From an uncultured Treponema sp. (GTDB lineage: Bacteria; Spirochaetota; Spirochaetia; Treponematales; Treponemataceae), in contig CAMWTK010000001.1 of NCBI GenBank assembly GCA_947177175.1, forward strand, positions 1 to 64,000: a stretch of 64,000 bases of DNA, given 5' to 3'. The notes beneath the pieces were generated by a model. It was not told where the DNA came from. It made no database searches and saw nothing but the letters and a program-made list of their open reading frames with translations. Below are positions 1-9,008 of the stretch, piece by piece. How positions within the stretch are numbered: position 1 is the first letter of the stretch; the number at the start of each line of letters is the position of its first letter. A program made the translations under genes and the position numbers.

Positions 1-110
1 CCGGGTTAGGTTTATACCCTCCCGCAACCACACCGCCCCACAGGCCGCCGGGCCAAGCCCAATGCTTTTTTACAAACCAATCCGCGTAAAAAAAAAAAAA
101 ACAGTGCCCT

Positions 111-138
111 ATATTACCCCCCCCCGTCATCTTGTCAA
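111..138 (-). promoter_or_regulatory. Putative sigma70 promoter with G9 tract in the spacer (TTGACA-N16-TAATAT), directing transcription off the left edge
   Basis: Minus strand reads TTGACA AGATGAC GGGGGGGGG TAATAT; the G tract (117-125) directly abuts the -10. Confidence 0.6.
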
Positions 139-316
139 GAGGTTTCGCACTTTTTTTGAGGATTTTTATGAAAAAATTATTTTTTTTGAAAAATGCTGTT
201 TTTTATGGACGATTTGCGGCGCGGATGCTGTTCTCATGCACCCGTGCCGCAGGCGGCAGCTTTGGCTGGCCGCCGTGCAAACGAAAACTCGTCGGCACGG
301 TCGTGTCCCGGTGTCC

Positions 317-1009
317 CTACTCCTCCTTCTTCCCCTCCTTTTTCGTGCGGCGTTCCGAAGCAGCGTTCGCATGGGCGATTTCGGCCTCCGCCTGTGCCGC
401 GAACTCCTGGTACGCCGCCGCGCTGCCTACCGCGCCCAGGTACGGCACGATCTTCAGGTTCACCAAAGCAGTCAGTTCCTTTTTCACCTGCGTCGCGCTC
501 TCGCTCCGGGCAGCCTTTGCCGCCGTAAAGTCGTCGTTCGCCGCGTTGAATTCGTCCTGCGCCGTGCGCAGCCCCGCCACCAGCGCCGCCACGCCCTCAA
601 GCAGCGTCGTCTCCGCCTCCAGCGCGCCCAGATCCTCCAGCAGGCTTTCGATGAGCGAAGACTCCGCAGCGTAGGTTTCGTTCACGATTTTCTTTCCGTA
701 CTTGGAGAACACCGCGTCCAGCCGCCGCGCCGCCGCCTTCTTTTCCGCCACGGGAATCGCCGTGTAGCCCTGAATCAGCGTGCCCAGGTCGCGCACGGCG
801 GCATCCCGCGCGGCATCCTTTTCGTCAAGCCGCGAATCCGCCGTGTCCTGCCGGATTGCGGTCGTCAGCCGCGCGCTCAAGTCCGCAAGCTCGGCAAACG
901 CGCCGCACAGGAACTCGTCCTTCAGCCCCGCCGCCTTGAAAAGCCGCACGAGCGCGTCGCTCGCCGCATCCGCCTCCGTAATGCGAAGCCGGGAAGAAAG
1001 TTTTGTCAT
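317..1009 (-). CDS. DUF6261-like hypothetical protein
   Basis: MTKLSSRLRITEADAASDALVRLF...; RBS GGAGGTGTGT before ATG at 1009; helical, Ala-rich; DUF6261 assignment by recall only. Confidence 0.7.
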   Translation of the reverse strand: MTKLSSRLRITEADAASDALVRLFKAAGLKDEFLCGAFAELADLSARLTTAIRQDTADSRLDEKDAARDAAVRDLGTLIQGYTAIPVAEKKAAARRLDAVFSKYGKKIVNETYAAESSLIESLLEDLGALEAETTLLEGVAALVAGLRTAQDEFNAANDDFTAAKAARSESATQVKKELTALVNLKIVPYLGAVGSAAAYQEFAAQAEAEIAHANAASERRTKKEGKKEE

Positions 1010-1407
1010 ACACACCTCCGTGTTTTGTTCGTATAAAACCGCGCGTCCTTGTCCTGCAAAAACCAAACGCAAGCCCCCTTTTGCATGGAGACCGACGTTT
1101 GCCGTCCGGCAACGCGCCGGAATTCCGTGTGGAAGCCCTTTTGCGTTCTGACAATGCGCCGAAACTGCGTGTAAACGGCTTTTGCAATCCGACAATGCGA
1201 CGAAATTCCGTGTGGAAGCCCTTTTTGTAGTCCGACAATACGCTGAAATCGCGTGTGGAAGCCCTTTTGCAATCCGACAACGCGCCGAAATTCCGTGTGG
1301 AAGCCCTTTGCATTCTGACAATGCGCTGAAATCGCGTGTGGATGGCTTTTGTACGCTAACAATGCGACGGAATTGCGTGTGAAATCAGCGAATGCTGCGT
1401 CAGACAT
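1006..1407 (-). CDS. Repeat-encoded leader ORF (MSDAAFADFTRNSVALLAYKSHPHAIS...), overlaps the downstream start by ATGA
   Basis: Strong RBS AAGGAGGAAACAGCC-ATG; promoter TTGACA-N18-TAGAAT just upstream; stop TGA at 1006-1008 overlaps ATG at 1007-1009. Confidence 0.45.
   Translation of the reverse strand: MSDAAFADFTRNSVALLAYKSHPHAISAHCQNAKGFHTEFRRVVGLQKGFHTRFQRIVGLQKGLPHGISSHCRIAKAVYTQFRRIVRTQKGFHTEFRRVAGRQTSVSMQKGACVWFLQDKDARFYTNKTRRCV
1103..1388 (-). repeat. Seven imperfect ~42-bp tandem repeats (consensus on minus strand GGCTTCCACACGGAATTTCGGCGCATTGTCGGATTGCAAAAG)
   Basis: CAA(T/C)(G/A)CG core on plus strand at 1110,1152,1193,1236,1278,1319,1360; spacings 42,41,43,42,41,41. Confidence 0.9.
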
Positions 1408-1427
1408 GGCTGTTTCCTCCTTGCCGT

Positions 1428-1457
1428 ATTCTAGCGGAAAAATCGGAGGCGTGTCAA
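1428..1457 (-). promoter_or_regulatory. Putative sigma70 promoter of the leader/DUF6261 unit
   Basis: Minus strand TTGACA-N18-TAGAAT followed by the AAGGAGG RBS. Confidence 0.6.
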
Positions 1458-1477
1458 ACCGCAGCGGACGGGTTGCG

Positions 1478-2218
1478 TCAGAATGTTGCCTGCATGGCAA
1501 AGACCGGGCGGCCGCCCTCGTGGATGCCCGCGAGCGTCGTCGCGCCGTCCGTGCGACTGAACACGCGCAGGACCTGCCCCTCGCGGCTTTCGCCCGTGTA
1601 GTGAACCTCAAGCGATTTCGGCTCGTGCGTCTGGAGGAAGTCGTCGGAGAGGACGCTGAGCGCGAGCCTGATGTACTCGATGTTGTTCATGTGGCGCGAC
1701 ATGTCGATGTGCTGCGAGCGGACGGCCTGCTCGAACGCGAAGTCGTCCTCGGAAAAGTCCTGCGGGAATTTGCTGAACGGGCTTTCGCAGGCGCGCGCGG
1801 GGAACGACCCGGACGGGAACGGGAGCGCGGCAAGCTTGACGGGACGGTGTTTTTCTAGGTCGAGTACGCACGCCTCCTGATTCGCCGCGGCAAGGACAGT
1901 TCCGTCCAAATCCGAAAGCACCGTGTTCACCTCGGCGCGGAATCCGGCATTGGCGACCGGGAACGTCCGCACCAAAATCCGGTCGCGCCAGCACGGGCGG
2001 CGGAAGAAATCGACCCGCGTCTTCGTGAACACCCAGAACACGCCGAACCGCTCGCGCCAGGTGATGCCGTCGCAGCCGAGCGCGGCAAAGCATTCGGTGA
2101 GGTTGTCCTGCACCATCAGCACCGTCTGCGCGATGCCGAGCTTTGTGGAGCTGTCGATGAACGCCGAAGAGACGCTCCGCTCCCGTGAGAATGTCAGGCC
2201 GTCCGTTGTTCCGGGCAT
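1478..2218 (-). CDS. Acyl-ACP thioesterase-like (hotdog fold) protein
   Basis: Length and motifs such as AQTVLMVQDNLTECFAALGCDGITW, WVFTKTRVDFFRRPCWRD, SRHMNNIEYIRLAL. Confidence 0.7.
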   Translation of the reverse strand: MPGTTDGLTFSRERSVSSAFIDSSTKLGIAQTVLMVQDNLTECFAALGCDGITWRERFGVFWVFTKTRVDFFRRPCWRDRILVRTFPVANAGFRAEVNTVLSDLDGTVLAAANQEACVLDLEKHRPVKLAALPFPSGSFPARACESPFSKFPQDFSEDDFAFEQAVRSQHIDMSRHMNNIEYIRLALSVLSDDFLQTHEPKSLEVHYTGESREGQVLRVFSRTDGATTLAGIHEGGRPVFAMQATF

Positions 2219-2232
2219 ACGATCCTCCGTCT

Positions 2233-3159
2233 TTAGTCCACATACGGAATGTCAAAGTGCATGCGGTCGTGCGTCAGCTCGGCGGCGGGGAACACGGCGC
2301 GCGCCTGCTGCAATATGCCGTCAAGCTCGCGGTCGGTGTAGCGCGGGCTGTAATGGATCATCGCCATGCGCCGCACACCCGCGTCGCGCGCGACGGTCGC
2401 CGCCTGCCGCGCGGTCATGTGCTTCTTTTCTTTCGCCTGGTCGGCAAGGTCGTCCGCGAACATTCCCTCGCAGATCAGCAGGTCTGACCCGCGCACTTCC
2501 TTTGCGATTGACGGCAGGTACTGCGTGTCCGTCACGAAGCTGAACTTGCGCCCGCTCCGCTTTGCGCCGAGCACCTGCTCCGGGGTGACGGTCGAGCCGT
2601 CCGGCGCGGTCACGCATTCGCCGTGCTGCAATTTCCCCCACAGCGGCCCGCGCGGAACGCCGAGCGCGGCCGCCCGTTCCGGGCTGAATTCGCCGGGGCG
2701 GTCAAGCTCCTCAAGCGTGTAGCCGACGCACGTCTTGGTGTGCGACAGCGGGAACGCGCGGATATAGAAGCCGTCGCCCTCATGCACGACGCACGGCGCG
2801 GTGATTTCTTTGACGACCACGGGATAATTGATGTACATATCGAGCACCTTGCGGCTCGTCTCGATGTACTCGGCGATTTTGGGCGGGCCGTAGATGTACA
2901 GCGGCTCGGTGCGGTCAACCTGCGCGGACAGCATCATAATGCCGGGCAGCCCCGTCACGTGGTCGGCATGCGTGTGCGACACGAAAATCGCGTCGATTTT
3001 TTTCCATTTGAGGTTGAGCCGCCGCAGGCTGACCTGCGTCCCCTCCCCGCCGTCAAACAGGAACAGGTCGCCCTCGCGCCGCAGCAGCACCGACGTAAGG
3101 TGGCGGTACGGCAGCGGCATCATGCCCCCGCAGCCCAAGACGAACGCTTCCATATTCAT
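2233..3159 (-). CDS. rnz: Ribonuclease Z
   Basis: Metallo-beta-lactamase motif SHTHADHVTGLPGI, GEGTQ motif. Confidence 0.9.
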   Translation of the reverse strand: MNMEAFVLGCGGMMPLPYRHLTSVLLRREGDLFLFDGGEGTQVSLRRLNLKWKKIDAIFVSHTHADHVTGLPGIMMLSAQVDRTEPLYIYGPPKIAEYIETSRKVLDMYINYPVVVKEITAPCVVHEGDGFYIRAFPLSHTKTCVGYTLEELDRPGEFSPERAAALGVPRGPLWGKLQHGECVTAPDGSTVTPEQVLGAKRSGRKFSFVTDTQYLPSIAKEVRGSDLLICEGMFADDLADQAKEKKHMTARQAATVARDAGVRRMAMIHYSPRYTDRELDGILQQARAVFPAAELTHDRMHFDIPYVD

Positions 3160-3160
3160 G

Positions 3161-4030
3161 TCAGTTTCCTTTTGCCCAGGGATCTTCCGTGCCGCCTTTC
3201 AGCAGCTCGCCCATGTTCACGCCGTAGCGCGAGCCGGAACGGACACCGCGCAGGTCGGGCGCGCGCAGGCGCACGTATGCGCCCGCCGGTTTGGGCGCGG
3301 GCGGCGGATTGAGTGCCGTCCGCGCGTCCTGTATCATGCCGCGCACCTGGGGCGAAAGCCCGTCCAATGCGAGCGCGCGGTCAAGCAGCGACTTTTTCGC
3401 TTCCTTTTCGTCGTCGCCGAGCGCGGCGGCATCCTGGTACAGGCGGACTGCCTGCGCGTCGTTCCCGTTCGTGCTGAAAAACGGGTGCGGGTTCTCGATG
3501 AATCCCGTCCGCACCGCGCCGCCGTCGAGCCAGGAGACTTGCAGGTAGTCGAGCATCATGCCGTTATGGTGCACGGCGACGATTGTCTGCGCGGGAATGA
3601 GCGCGTCCGCCCGCGCGAACTGTTCCGGGTCGTCCGTGAGCGCGAAGCAGGCGGGCTTTGCCTCCAGCAGCACGACGGGAGACGCGTTGAGCACGACCAT
3701 TTCCTCGCGCGCCCAGTAATCCGTGCCGTCGTCGGACGAAAACACGTGCACTAGGGCGACCGCTTCGCCGCCGTCAGACGGCTCGGTGCGGCAGACTTCC
3801 GCCACGGAATACGGCGCGGCGCGGTCGGCGTTCAGGTAGGCAAGTACGCCCGTCCCCCGCGCCGCAATGCCGGACGCGAACAGACCGCCCGCCTCGTCCT
3901 GCGCGAAGAAATCCCCCGCAAGCACGACGGACGGAATGCTCGGCACGTGCGGCAGCTCCCCGGCTTTCTTGCAGCCGGCAGCGAGCAGCACGAACGCGGC
4001 GCAGAGCGCGCGCGAAAGCAGCCGTCTCAT
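3161..4030 (-). CDS. Hypothetical lipoprotein (SH3-like?)
   Basis: N-terminal signal with lipobox LLAAGC. Confidence 0.6.
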   Translation of the reverse strand: MRRLLSRALCAAFVLLAAGCKKAGELPHVPSIPSVVLAGDFFAQDEAGGLFASGIAARGTGVLAYLNADRAAPYSVAEVCRTEPSDGGEAVALVHVFSSDDGTDYWAREEMVVLNASPVVLLEAKPACFALTDDPEQFARADALIPAQTIVAVHHNGMMLDYLQVSWLDGGAVRTGFIENPHPFFSTNGNDAQAVRLYQDAAALGDDEKEAKKSLLDRALALDGLSPQVRGMIQDARTALNPPPAPKPAGAYVRLRAPDLRGVRSGSRYGVNMGELLKGGTEDPWAKGN

Positions 4031-5005
4031 CTAGAGTTCCTGTATTTCCCGGTAGAATTCGGCATAGTCGGTGCGCTTTGCCCCCGTAAAGGCGATCGCC
4101 GTGCGCGGGTGCTGGTTGAGCAGCCCCGTCGCCAGATACTGCAAGTCGTAGCCCCACTGCACGCCGTCTTTCTTCAGCTTGAGCATGTAATCCTCGATAA
4201 ATTTGAGCACGGGATACACGCTGTACTTGGGATTGTGCAAAAAGCCGAGCAGGTTCTCCATGGCGCAGTTCCCCGCGCCGCGTCCCATGCCGTTGTACGT
4301 CGCGTCGAGCCAGTCCACGCCGTCGCCCACCGCCTCAATCGTATTCGCAAAGGCAAGCTGCTGGTTGTTGTGCGCGTGGATGCCGAGCGCCTTGCCGTAT
4401 TTTTCGGCATACTCGCGGTACAGCAGCGCGATGCGCTGCATCTGCTCCGGGTAAATCGAGCCGAAGCTGTCCACGATATAGATTGCGTCCACGGGAGACT
4501 TGCCGAGCATGTCCAACGCCACGCGGATGTCGCCCTCCTGCGCCGTGGAAATCGCCATGATATTGCAGCTCACCTCGTAGCCCTTTTTCTTGGCGTCCTC
4601 AATCATCTCAAGCGCGCCCGCAATCTGGTGCACGTAGCACGCCACGCGGATCAGGTCGAGCGGGGAATCCGCGCGGTTGCGGATATCTTCCTTATAGTCG
4701 CACCGCCCCACGTCCGCCATTGCCGCCAGCTTGATGTTCTTTTCGGCGTTGTCGCCGATGACCTTGACGATCGCGTCGTCGTCGCAGAATTTCCACGCGC
4801 CGAACTTGTCCGTGTCGAACATCTTTTTGGAGGCCTTGTAGCCCACTTCCATGTAGTCCACGCCCGCGGCGATGTTCGCCCGGTACAAATCCCGGACGAA
4901 TTCGTCCGTAAAATAGAAGTCGTTGCACAGACCGCCGTCACGCAGCGTCGCGTCCACTACCCGAATCGAATCGCGGTAGCCAAGCAGTGAAGAAATCTCT
5001 TTCAT
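4031..5005 (-). CDS. HMGL/aldolase catalytic-domain protein (4-hydroxy-2-oxovalerate aldolase-like)
   Basis: VVDATLRDGGLCNDFYF, EVGYKASKKMF, GIHAHNNQQLAFANTIEA. Confidence 0.8.
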   Translation of the reverse strand: MKEISSLLGYRDSIRVVDATLRDGGLCNDFYFTDEFVRDLYRANIAAGVDYMEVGYKASKKMFDTDKFGAWKFCDDDAIVKVIGDNAEKNIKLAAMADVGRCDYKEDIRNRADSPLDLIRVACYVHQIAGALEMIEDAKKKGYEVSCNIMAISTAQEGDIRVALDMLGKSPVDAIYIVDSFGSIYPEQMQRIALLYREYAEKYGKALGIHAHNNQQLAFANTIEAVGDGVDWLDATYNGMGRGAGNCAMENLLGFLHNPKYSVYPVLKFIEDYMLKLKKDGVQWGYDLQYLATGLLNQHPRTAIAFTGAKRTDYAEFYREIQEL

Positions 5006-5065
5006 TGTCGTTCCCCTTTCTGTAGTAGCGATTATTTTAGCGCATTTCCGCGCCTTTGGGAATAG

Positions 5066-6118
5066 TCACCGCCCCCGCAGGCGTTTCATCACTTTTTTGT
5101 GCCAGAACGCGCGGAATTTTTCGGCGGCGGCGTAGATGCCGTACCAGCGGCTCAGCGGAATGTCGTAGCTGCCGGGACGGTGGACTTCCGCGCCGCCCCA
5201 GCCCGTCTTGAACAGGTACAGCCCGTGCATGGGGTGCGCGGGATCGTCCGTGGGCGGAATGCCGTAGAAGTCGTAGGCGGTGCAGCCGAACCGCTTTGCA
5301 TCGCAGATTGCCGTCCACTGCACGAGGTAGTTGGGCATGAGGTTGCGCTTTTCGTTGCCGGAGCAGCCGTACAGGTAGACCGCGCTTTCCCCGGCGCAGA
5401 GCGTGATGATTGCCGCAAGGTCGTCGCCCTCATGGGAAGCGACATAGAGCGTGACCCGTGCCATGCTGCCGACCGCCGCGCCGCGTTCAAGCAGGTCGCG
5501 GTAATAGGCCGCCGGGTGGATGCCGATGCCGTCACGCGCGGCGGTCGTCCGGTAGAGCGCGTAGAACGAGGCGAAATCCTGCTCGAATCCGGGGTCGCCT
5601 GCCGTAACCGCGCGGACGGTCACGCCGTGTTTCTGCGCGTAGCGCACGTTGTACCGCCACTTGCTTTTCATTGCGGCGAGCAGATCGTCCTCGCTTTTGG
5701 TGATGTCGAGCACCACGGTGTCCGGCGGCTGCACGTCCACGCGCGATTTCCTGATGTCCGTCTGCGCGAGCGCCGCCATGTCGGCGACAGATTCGTTGTA
5801 TGCGTCGCGGTCCGCCACGCGCGCAAAGTCAACCGGCAGGTCGTAGCGCGCGCAGAGCGTGTGCTTGGGGAGCAAAAACTGGATTTCCTCGGTAAAATAG
5901 TCCAGCTGCTTGATATAGGCGAGGTCTTTCCCCGCCGTGGGTGTCTGCACGCGCTCGTCGGGTACGGGCGCCATGGGTATGTACGCAAGGGACACGGAGA
6001 ACGGTCCCGCGCGGAACGTGCGGACAAGCACCGAAACGTCGTTGTGTTTGATATGCCGCCATCCATGGGCGCACTTGAACTGCACCCAGAAATCGGTCTG
6101 CTGAAAATGCCGTGCCAC
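5066..6118 (-). CDS. FemA/FemB-family peptidoglycan bridge aminoacyltransferase-like (GNAT)
   Basis: TDFWVQFK N-terminus, MKSKWRYNVRYAQKHGV, YLYGCSGNEKRNLMPNYLVQWTAI. Confidence 0.8.
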   Translation of the reverse strand: MARHFQQTDFWVQFKCAHGWRHIKHNDVSVLVRTFRAGPFSVSLAYIPMAPVPDERVQTPTAGKDLAYIKQLDYFTEEIQFLLPKHTLCARYDLPVDFARVADRDAYNESVADMAALAQTDIRKSRVDVQPPDTVVLDITKSEDDLLAAMKSKWRYNVRYAQKHGVTVRAVTAGDPGFEQDFASFYALYRTTAARDGIGIHPAAYYRDLLERGAAVGSMARVTLYVASHEGDDLAAIITLCAGESAVYLYGCSGNEKRNLMPNYLVQWTAICDAKRFGCTAYDFYGIPPTDDPAHPMHGLYLFKTGWGGAEVHRPGSYDIPLSRWYGIYAAAEKFRAFWHKKVMKRLRGR

Positions 6119-6137
6119 GCGTTCCGTCCGTACGGGA

Positions 6138-8459
6138 TCAGCCGATCTCCGCGTTCACGGCATACTCAGTCCTGATTTCACGCCCGGCCGCAAGCAGTTT
6201 TTTCCCCGCCACCTGCACGATGCCGTCCTTCGCCTCAATCGCCACCGAAAAGAACTCGTCGCCCGTAATCTCGGCTTTTTTCGCCGCGTGCTCGTCCGCG
6301 CCCGCAAGCACGACCTTCGTTCCCGGCGCGGCCCAGCCCGCGTCAAGCACTTCCACGCGGGGCTTCCCGTCCTGCTCGTAGTCGCCCGCGAGCAGCATGC
6401 CACGGCTCTCCACGCCGCGCATCGTGCGCGGGGCAAGGTTCGCCGCGATGATGACGTGCTTGCCGAGCAGCTCCGCCTCCGTCAGGTAGGGGCGCAGCCC
6501 GGACTGAATCGTGCGCGGCGTGCCGGATCCGTCGTCCAGCGTCTCGATATACAACTTGTCGCCGTCAGGATTGGGCTTGATGTCGGTGATTTTCGCCACG
6601 CGCAGCTCGATGTTCGCGTTGAAGAACGCGACCTGCTGCTCGCCCGTGAGCGCGGGTTGCTCCGCCTTTTTCTCCTGCTTGGGCTTCGGCTTTGCCGCCT
6701 GCGCCTGTTTTCCGCCCGCCATGCCGTCCTGTTTGCCGCTGAACTTCGCGCGGAACGCGTCCGCCGTCTTGTTGTCGAGCGGCGTAAAGAACACGGCAGT
6801 CGGCGCGATCGTGTCAAGCCCTTCCATCGTGCCGAGGTCGCCCCAGCGCAGGCTGCCCGGTTTGGCATCCGTGCCGTAGCGCGCGTCGTACACCGTCTTG
6901 CCGAGGTAACCGGCGACCGTCTGCGCGTACTGCGGCAGGTACGGGTGCAGCATGATTGTCAGATCCTTGATGACGTAGGCGAGGTTGTAAAGCACATTGT
7001 CGGCGACCGCCTTGTCGGTCTTGACTGTCTTCCACGGCTCCGCCGCCTGGAACGCCTTGTTGCAGAGGTCGCTTATGGCGAACAGCTCGTGGAACGCATC
7101 CTTCAGCTCCGCCCATTCGAGGTGCTCGGTCGCCTTTTTCTCGTGCGCGAGCACCTGCTCCCACAGCGCGTCGTCCTTTTTTCCCGCCGGAATCTTTCCG
7201 CCGTAGTTTTTGTTGATGAACAGGAGCGTACGGTTCACCAGGTTGCCGAGGTTGCCGATCAGCTCCTTGTTGTATTTTTCCTGAAAATCCTTCCAGGTGA
7301 ACTGGTAGTCCTGGCTTTCGGGGCGGTTATAATAGATGTAAAAACGCCATGCATCCGCCGGAATGCCGCTGTCCTTCGCGTCCGAGCCGAACACGCCCAC
7401 GCCTTTCGACTTGGAGAACTTGCCGTCCTCGTAGTTCAGGAATTCCGTGGAGCTCATGTGGAACAGCTTGGTATAGTCGCGCCCCGTGCCGATCTCGCTG
7501 CACGGGAAGACGACTGTATGGAACGGGATATTGTCCTTGCCGATAAACTGGAACAGGTCGATTTTTTCCGCTGATGCCTCCGCGCTCTCCGACGGCAGCC
7601 ACCATTTTTTCCAGTCGAACGACGGCCTGCCCGCCGCCCGCATCTCGTCGGCGAGCTGCTTGGTGATTGACATATAGCCGATGGGCGCGTTGAACCACAC
7701 GTAGAACACCTTGCCCTCGTAGCCTTGCTTGGGAACGGGGATGCCCCAGGTGAGGTCGCGCGTGATTGCCCGCTCGTTCAGCCCGTCGCGAATCCACGCC
7801 TTGGTCATCTGGACGGCGTTCGCGCTCCACCTGCCCTCCACGCTCGCCCGCTCCATCCACGCCTCAAGCCGGGGCGCAATGGCGGGCAGGTTGATGTACA
7901 GGTGCGTCGTCTCGCGCGCCTCCGGGGTCGCGCCGCAGGTATGGCAGCGCGGGCGGAGCAACTGAGTCGGGTCGAGCAGCGTGCCGCATGAATCGCACTG
8001 GTCGCCGCGCGCGTCGGCGGCATGGCACTTGGGGCACTCGCCGTCCACATAGCGGTCGGCAAGGAACATCCGGCACTGCGGGCAGTACAGCTGCGTGGTC
8101 GTGTGCTCCGTGATAAAGCCGTTCCGATCAAGGTCGGCGAACACCGACTGCGTAATCTCGGTGCATTCGTCGTTGGAGGTGCGCCCGAATTTGTCGAACG
8201 CAATGCCGAACCAGTCGTAGATTTCCCGGTGGATGGCGTAATAATAGTCGCACAGCGCGCGCGGCGATTTCTTCTCTTCCATCGCCTTTGTCTCGGTCGC
8301 CGTGCCGTACTCGTCCGTGCCGCAGACATACAGCGTCTCGTAGCCGCGGCTGCGACAGAACCGCGCGAACACGTCCGCGCTGAGCATCTGGATAAGGTTT
8401 CCCAGATGCGGGATATTGTTGACATACGGCAATGCCGATGTGATAAGCCTCTTGTTCAT
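6138..8459 (-). CDS. metG: Methionyl-tRNA synthetase
   Basis: LITSALPYVNNIPHLGNL (HIGH region), KFSKSKGVGVF (KMSKS), C-terminal tRNA-binding domain. Confidence 0.95.
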   Translation of the reverse strand: MNKRLITSALPYVNNIPHLGNLIQMLSADVFARFCRSRGYETLYVCGTDEYGTATETKAMEEKKSPRALCDYYYAIHREIYDWFGIAFDKFGRTSNDECTEITQSVFADLDRNGFITEHTTTQLYCPQCRMFLADRYVDGECPKCHAADARGDQCDSCGTLLDPTQLLRPRCHTCGATPEARETTHLYINLPAIAPRLEAWMERASVEGRWSANAVQMTKAWIRDGLNERAITRDLTWGIPVPKQGYEGKVFYVWFNAPIGYMSITKQLADEMRAAGRPSFDWKKWWLPSESAEASAEKIDLFQFIGKDNIPFHTVVFPCSEIGTGRDYTKLFHMSSTEFLNYEDGKFSKSKGVGVFGSDAKDSGIPADAWRFYIYYNRPESQDYQFTWKDFQEKYNKELIGNLGNLVNRTLLFINKNYGGKIPAGKKDDALWEQVLAHEKKATEHLEWAELKDAFHELFAISDLCNKAFQAAEPWKTVKTDKAVADNVLYNLAYVIKDLTIMLHPYLPQYAQTVAGYLGKTVYDARYGTDAKPGSLRWGDLGTMEGLDTIAPTAVFFTPLDNKTADAFRAKFSGKQDGMAGGKQAQAAKPKPKQEKKAEQPALTGEQQVAFFNANIELRVAKITDIKPNPDGDKLYIETLDDGSGTPRTIQSGLRPYLTEAELLGKHVIIAANLAPRTMRGVESRGMLLAGDYEQDGKPRVEVLDAGWAAPGTKVVLAGADEHAAKKAEITGDEFFSVAIEAKDGIVQVAGKKLLAAGREIRTEYAVNAEIG

Positions 8460-8581
8460 AGGGAAAGTATACCGATTTTCCCGCGCTTGTGCAATCGGAC
8501 GGGGGTGCTGCCGCTGCCGGCTCTCTGATAGGGCATTATTTTTGCCACAGCTTGACGGGGTGAACATTATCAGAATTCCGC

Positions 8582-8628
8582 AAAAAAATCGGAAGGGTCA
8601 AGGAGCGGTGCGGACACGCACCGTTCCT
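8582..8628 (-). terminator. Putative rho-independent terminator
   Basis: AGGAACGGTGCG-TGTC-CGCACCGCTCCT stem with T7 about 12 nt downstream on minus strand. Confidence 0.45.
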
Positions 8629-8667
8629 CTCTGCCGCTTCGCTTTAGAAAACCGTACGGAAACGCCG

Positions 8668-8934
8668 TCAGCAGTCAATGCCGAGGTCGTCTAGCGCGTC
8701 GAAGTCGCCGTCCGCTTCCCTCTCATTCCACAACAACTCTTCTTCCATGCTCAGTTCGTCGTCGTACAGCCCGTAAGCCGCTTCGTACAGTGCCCCCGGC
8801 GGAATCTCCGGCGAAAGCAACCGCTCCATACCAAAGTCCGCGTCCCCGCCACTGTCCGTGGATTGCGCCAAACGCCCGACGTTCAGCAGAATGAGCATGA
8901 GCACGACAAAAAACAGCACCGCAAAAATGACCAT
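8668..8934 (-). CDS. Small single-TM hypothetical protein
   Basis: MVIFAVLFFVVLMLILLNVGRLAQ... acidic C-terminus. Confidence 0.5.
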   Translation of the reverse strand: MVIFAVLFFVVLMLILLNVGRLAQSTDSGGDADFGMERLLSPEIPPGALYEAAYGLYDDELSMEEELLWNEREADGDFDALDDLGIDC

Positions 8935-9008
8935 GGGAGCGTACCTTCTGCGACAATATAGCACTGATTGGTGCGCAGACGCAAGCGTTTTTGTCGGACT
9001 CGTGTTAA

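Noticed and set aside
62-1036. 324-aa plus ORF at the left edge
   Set aside because: Antisense to the DUF6261-like gene; starts within the poly-A region without RBS.
1103-1388. CRISPR array
   Set aside because: Units are contiguous with no unique spacers and no cas genes nearby.
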